A DNA stretch of 8,477 nucleotides from CAYURR01 sp964446745 (lineage in GTDB: Bacteria > Bacillota > Clostridia > Lachnospirales > WQUN01). The notes under the pieces are model-generated. The model did not search any database. It had not been told where the DNA came from and worked only from the letters and a program-made list of their open reading frames with translations. Shown piece after piece: positions 6,201 to 8,477 of this stretch (position 1 is its first letter; every line of letters starts with the position of its first letter). The position numbers and the translations under genes are program-made. The stretch is taken from contig CAYURR010000132.1 in assembly GCA_964446745.1 (NCBI GenBank), forward strand, positions 1-8,477, read 5' to 3'.

Positions 6201-7354
6201 TACAGCACCCTCACGCGAATGACATCGTCTATTTTCATCAACGCTTCCTCGGTGCCCGCCGTGATATCGCCATCCACATCGATGATCGTGTACGCGAAAT
6301 CACCACGGCTTTTATTGATCATATTGTCGATGTTAATACGCTTACCCGCGAGCTCGGTCGTCAGATTAGCTACGATGCTCGGGACGTTTTTATGGATCAC
6401 ACAGAGACGCTTCTTGCCTGTATACGGCAGCGAGCAGTCGGGCAGGTTCACAGAATTCTTGATATTGCCGTGATCGAGGTAATCCTTTAACTGTGTAGCA
6501 GCCATGATCGCGCAATTGTCCTCGGACTCCGGTGTGGATGCACCAAGATGCGGTATCGTGATGATATTGGAAACGCCCAGAAGGTCATCAGTCGGGAAGT
6601 CTGTTACATAACAGCCCACACGACCGCTTTCGATCCCTTGTTTGATAGCATCGTTGTCAACAAGCTCTGCGCGCGCGAGGTTTATTATGCGAACTCCGTC
6701 CTTCATTTTGCCGATTGTCTCCGCGTTTATAAACTTCTTTGTGGCATCGTTTAACGGCGCGTGTATTGTTATGTAATCGCATTCGGCATAGATGGTACCC
6801 AGATCAATGACATTCTTCACGTTCGGGTTCAGCAGCAGTGCAGCCTCTTCCGTGATGAACGGGTCATAGCCGTATACGCTCATACCTATCGCTTCACATA
6901 CATTTGCCACGAGTACGCCGATCGCACCGAGCCCTACGATACCGAGCTTTTTGCCTGTGATCTCGGGGCCAACGAATTCGGCCTTGCCGGCCTCGACGGC
7001 CTTGGCTACGCCTGTGGTACCATTCAAGCCCTGTACCCAGTTGATGCCCGCGACGATCTTTCTGCTCGACATCAACAAAGCCGCGAGTACGAGTTCTTTT
7101 ACTGCATTCGCATTTGCACCGGGTGTGTTGAACACGACGATACCCTTTGCGGCGTAGTCCTGTACGGGGATGTTGTTTGTGCCTGCGCCCGCACGCGCTA
7201 CAGCGAGCAATGACTCGGGAACGGTCATTTCATGCATCGACGCGGAACGCACCATGATACCCTCTGGGTTTTCATTCTCGTTTACCGCCGTATACGCACC
7301 GAGCGCCTGGAGCCCGCATTTGGCTATTTTATTTAATGTATATACTCTATGCAT
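6200..7354 (-). CDS. serA: D-3-phosphoglycerate dehydrogenase with C-terminal ACT domain
   Basis: Oxidises 3-phosphoglycerate to 3-phosphohydroxypyruvate with NAD, the committed step of serine synthesis, in the cytosol. It has 384 residues: a split substrate-binding domain (about 1-90 and 275-305), an NAD-binding Rossmann domain (about 91-275) with GLGAIG at 141-146, and an ACT domain (about 316-384). This is the short form, without the extra ASB domain of long enzymes. Arg228 (NLARAELVD) and His269 (IPHLGAST) match the catalytic Arg and His. The third residue, Glu269 in E. coli, aligns with Asp256 in TDFPTDD, a conservative change. His321, Asn323 and Asn341 match the E. coli serine-binding residues His344, Asn346 and Asn364 with identical spacing, so feedback inhibition by serine is likely. 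AGGAGG lies 5 bases before the ATG. It follows serC by 9 bases and overlaps the next gene by one. Confidence 0.96.
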   Translation of the reverse strand: MHRVYTLNKIAKCGLQALGAYTAVNENENPEGIMVRSASMHEMTVPESLLAVARAGAGTNNIPVQDYAAKGIVVFNTPGANANAVKELVLAALLMSSRKIVAGINWVQGLNGTTGVAKAVEAGKAEFVGPEITGKKLGIVGLGAIGVLVANVCEAIGMSVYGYDPFITEEAALLLNPNVKNVIDLGTIYAECDYITIHAPLNDATKKFINAETIGKMKDGVRIINLARAELVDNDAIKQGIESGRVGCYVTDFPTDDLLGVSNIITIPHLGASTPESEDNCAIMAATQLKDYLDHGNIKNSVNLPDCSLPYTGKKRLCVIHKNVPSIVANLTTELAGKRINIDNMINKSRGDFAYTIIDVDGDITAGTEEALMKIDDVIRVRVL

Positions 7355-7359
7355 AGAGA

Positions 7360-7365
7360 CCTCCT
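7360..7365 (-). promoter_or_regulatory. serA Shine-Dalgarno overlapping the serC stop codon
   Basis: AGGAGG (7365-7360) begins inside the TAG stop of serC (7366-7364) and lies 5 bases before the serA ATG. Ribosomes ending serC would sit on the serA initiation region, which suggests coupled translation. Confidence 0.8.
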
Positions 7366-8443
7366 ATTTATTCTTCATTTCAAAGTCCTTCATGAACTCT
7401 ACAAGCTTTTTTACGCCCTCTGTAGGCATAGCGTTGTAGATGCTTGCACGCATGCCGCCTACCGAACGGTGACCTGCGAGGTTTACAAAACCTGCGGCTT
7501 CGGCGGATTTGATGAATGACTTGTCGATGTCCTCGTTACCTGTAACAAACGGCACGTTCATCAGCGAACGGTCCTTCTTTGTGACCGTACCCTTGAACAT
7601 ACTGGATTCATCGAGATAGTCGTACAGGATCGCAGCCTTTTCCTTGTTGATCTGTTCCATAGCGGATACGCCGCCGAGGGACTTGAGCCACTCAAATACA
7701 AGCTTGGCGATATAGATGCTGTAGGTCGGAGGTGTGTTGTACATGGAACCCTCGTCTGCATGGGTCTTGTAGTTTAACATTGTGGGTGTGAAATCGAGCG
7801 CATTGCCGATAAAATCCTCACGAACGATAACGACACAGAGACCGGCTGGGCCGAAGTTTTTCTGCGCGCCCGCGTAGATCAAGGCGAAACGGTTTACATC
7901 ATAGACCTCGGAGAGAATGGACGACGACATATCCGTAACGATCGGCACATTGCCTGTATCGGGCAGCTCTGTGAAACGTGTGCCGTAGATCGTATTGTTC
8001 ATCGTAATGTGGAAATAGTCCGCGTCTGGCGAGAATTTGCTCGGATCGAGCTCCGGTATGTAGCTGAAGGTTTTGTCCTTTGACGATGCTACGACGTTTG
8101 CTGTGCCGTAACGCGAGGCCTCCTGGATAGCCTTCTTTGCCCATTGTCCGGTTTCCACGAAATCGGCCTTTTTGTTTTTAAACAGGTTTAGCGGTACCAT
8201 CGCGAACTGCGTGGACGCACCGCCCTGCAGAAAGAGCACCTTATAATTCTCTGGGATGTTCATGAGCTCTCTCAGAAGCTGTTCGGCGTTCTGTATGATC
8301 TCAAGATACATCTTTGAGCGGTGGCTCATCTCCATAACGGACATGCCGGCCTTGTCATAGACAAGCATCTCCTTTGCGGCCTTTTCGAGCACCTCCTCGG
8401 CTATGACAGCCGGTCCTGCGGAAAAATTGTACACTCTGTCCAT
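7364..8443 (-). CDS. serC: Phosphoserine aminotransferase
   Basis: PLP enzyme that moves an amino group from glutamate to 3-phosphohydroxypyruvate, giving O-phosphoserine, the second step of serine synthesis; in some bacteria it also serves PLP synthesis. Its 359 residues are the normal length. Visible motifs are YNFSAGPA at the N-terminus, MSHRS (39-43), the phosphate-binding LQGGASTQF (72-80), NNTIYGT (149-155), Asp171 (VTDMSSS) for the pyridine nitrogen, Lys195 in AGAQKNFGPAG as the Schiff-base lysine, and GHRSVGGMRASIYNAMP (324-340), holding the substrate-binding His and Arg. Nothing essential appears missing. AGGAGG (8455-8450) lies 6 bases before the ATG. It is the first visible gene of the minus-strand cluster. 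Only 34 bases upstream are in the window, so its promoter and any leader regulation cannot be judged. Confidence 0.97.
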   Translation of the reverse strand: MDRVYNFSAGPAVIAEEVLEKAAKEMLVYDKAGMSVMEMSHRSKMYLEIIQNAEQLLRELMNIPENYKVLFLQGGASTQFAMVPLNLFKNKKADFVETGQWAKKAIQEASRYGTANVVASSKDKTFSYIPELDPSKFSPDADYFHITMNNTIYGTRFTELPDTGNVPIVTDMSSSILSEVYDVNRFALIYAGAQKNFGPAGLCVVIVREDFIGNALDFTPTMLNYKTHADEGSMYNTPPTYSIYIAKLVFEWLKSLGGVSAMEQINKEKAAILYDYLDESSMFKGTVTKKDRSLMNVPFVTGNEDIDKSFIKSAEAAGFVNLAGHRSVGGMRASIYNAMPTEGVKKLVEFMKDFEMKNK

Positions 8444-8449
8444 TGTTGC

Positions 8450-8455
8450 CCTCCT
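8450..8455 (-). promoter_or_regulatory. serC Shine-Dalgarno
   Basis: AGGAGG (8455-8450) is 6 bases before the serC ATG and confirms that start. Bases further upstream to the window edge are A+T-rich, with no convincing promoter hexamers. Confidence 0.8.
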
Positions 8456-8477
8456 ATATATTTATTACTCCGAAACC

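Noticed and set aside
6973..6980. Palindrome CGAATTCG and nearby GGCC-rich repeats in serA
   Set aside because: They encode Ala/Lys/Glu/Gly-rich SerA sequence, with no sign of an element boundary or regulatory site.
6761..7213. Plus-strand open frame of 150 codons antisense to serA
   Set aside because: The opposite strand encodes an intact SerA with catalytic and ACT motifs. The antisense protein is Tyr/Cys/His-rich shadow sequence.
8444..8477. A+T-rich stretch upstream of serC as a -10 element
   Set aside because: Only 34 bases are available, mostly ribosome-binding site and spacer. No -35 can be assessed.

Overview
The window looks like chromosomal DNA of a Gram-positive, probably spore-forming Clostridia-type bacterium. 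This rests on three things: strong AGGAGG-type ribosome binding sites before most genes, a YtaF-type sporulation membrane protein, and an FtsW/RodA protein that carries an N-terminal HAAS-type permease-prefix domain, a combination I know from Firmicutes. The species cannot be read from the sequence. I see no tRNA, rRNA, CRISPR array, insertion sequence, integrase or phage gene.

Plus strand, left part: an FtsW/RodA/SpoVE-family peptidoglycan polymerase-like protein (15-1394), visibly richer in A+T than the right half of the window, followed after 72 bases by a YtaF/MntP-family membrane protein (1467-2051). The first bases of the window hold a ribosome binding site and a TGA that may end an upstream gene, plausibly a PadR regulator, which lies outside.

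Minus strand, right part, read from right to left: serC (8443-7364), serA (7354-6200), a DUF1015-family gene (6200-4947), an EcsA-like ABC ATPase (4929-4219), its twelve-segment permease (about 4210-2621) and a CobU-like gene (2588-2052). Gaps are 9, -1, 17, about 8 (or -4) and 32 bases. This is most simply one operon whose promoter lies beyond the right edge. It converges on the plus-strand pair with no base between the two stop codons.

SerC and SerA carry out two of the three steps from 3-phosphoglycerate to serine. The last step, phosphoserine to serine, has no classical SerB gene here. The DUF1015 protein, translationally coupled to serA, is the natural suspect for a serine-related role. 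SerA keeps the ACT-domain residues that bind serine in the E. coli enzyme, so feedback inhibition is expected. The substrate of the ABC exporter is unknown. The CobU-like protein has lost the histidine that carries GMP in characterised CobU enzymes, so it may have kept only part of the reaction or taken another role.

I found no wholly new multi-gene system. The points most worth following are the DUF1015 gene in a serine operon, the degenerate orphan CobU, the HAAS-FtsW fusion, and the EF-hand-like loop and competing hairpins in ytaF.
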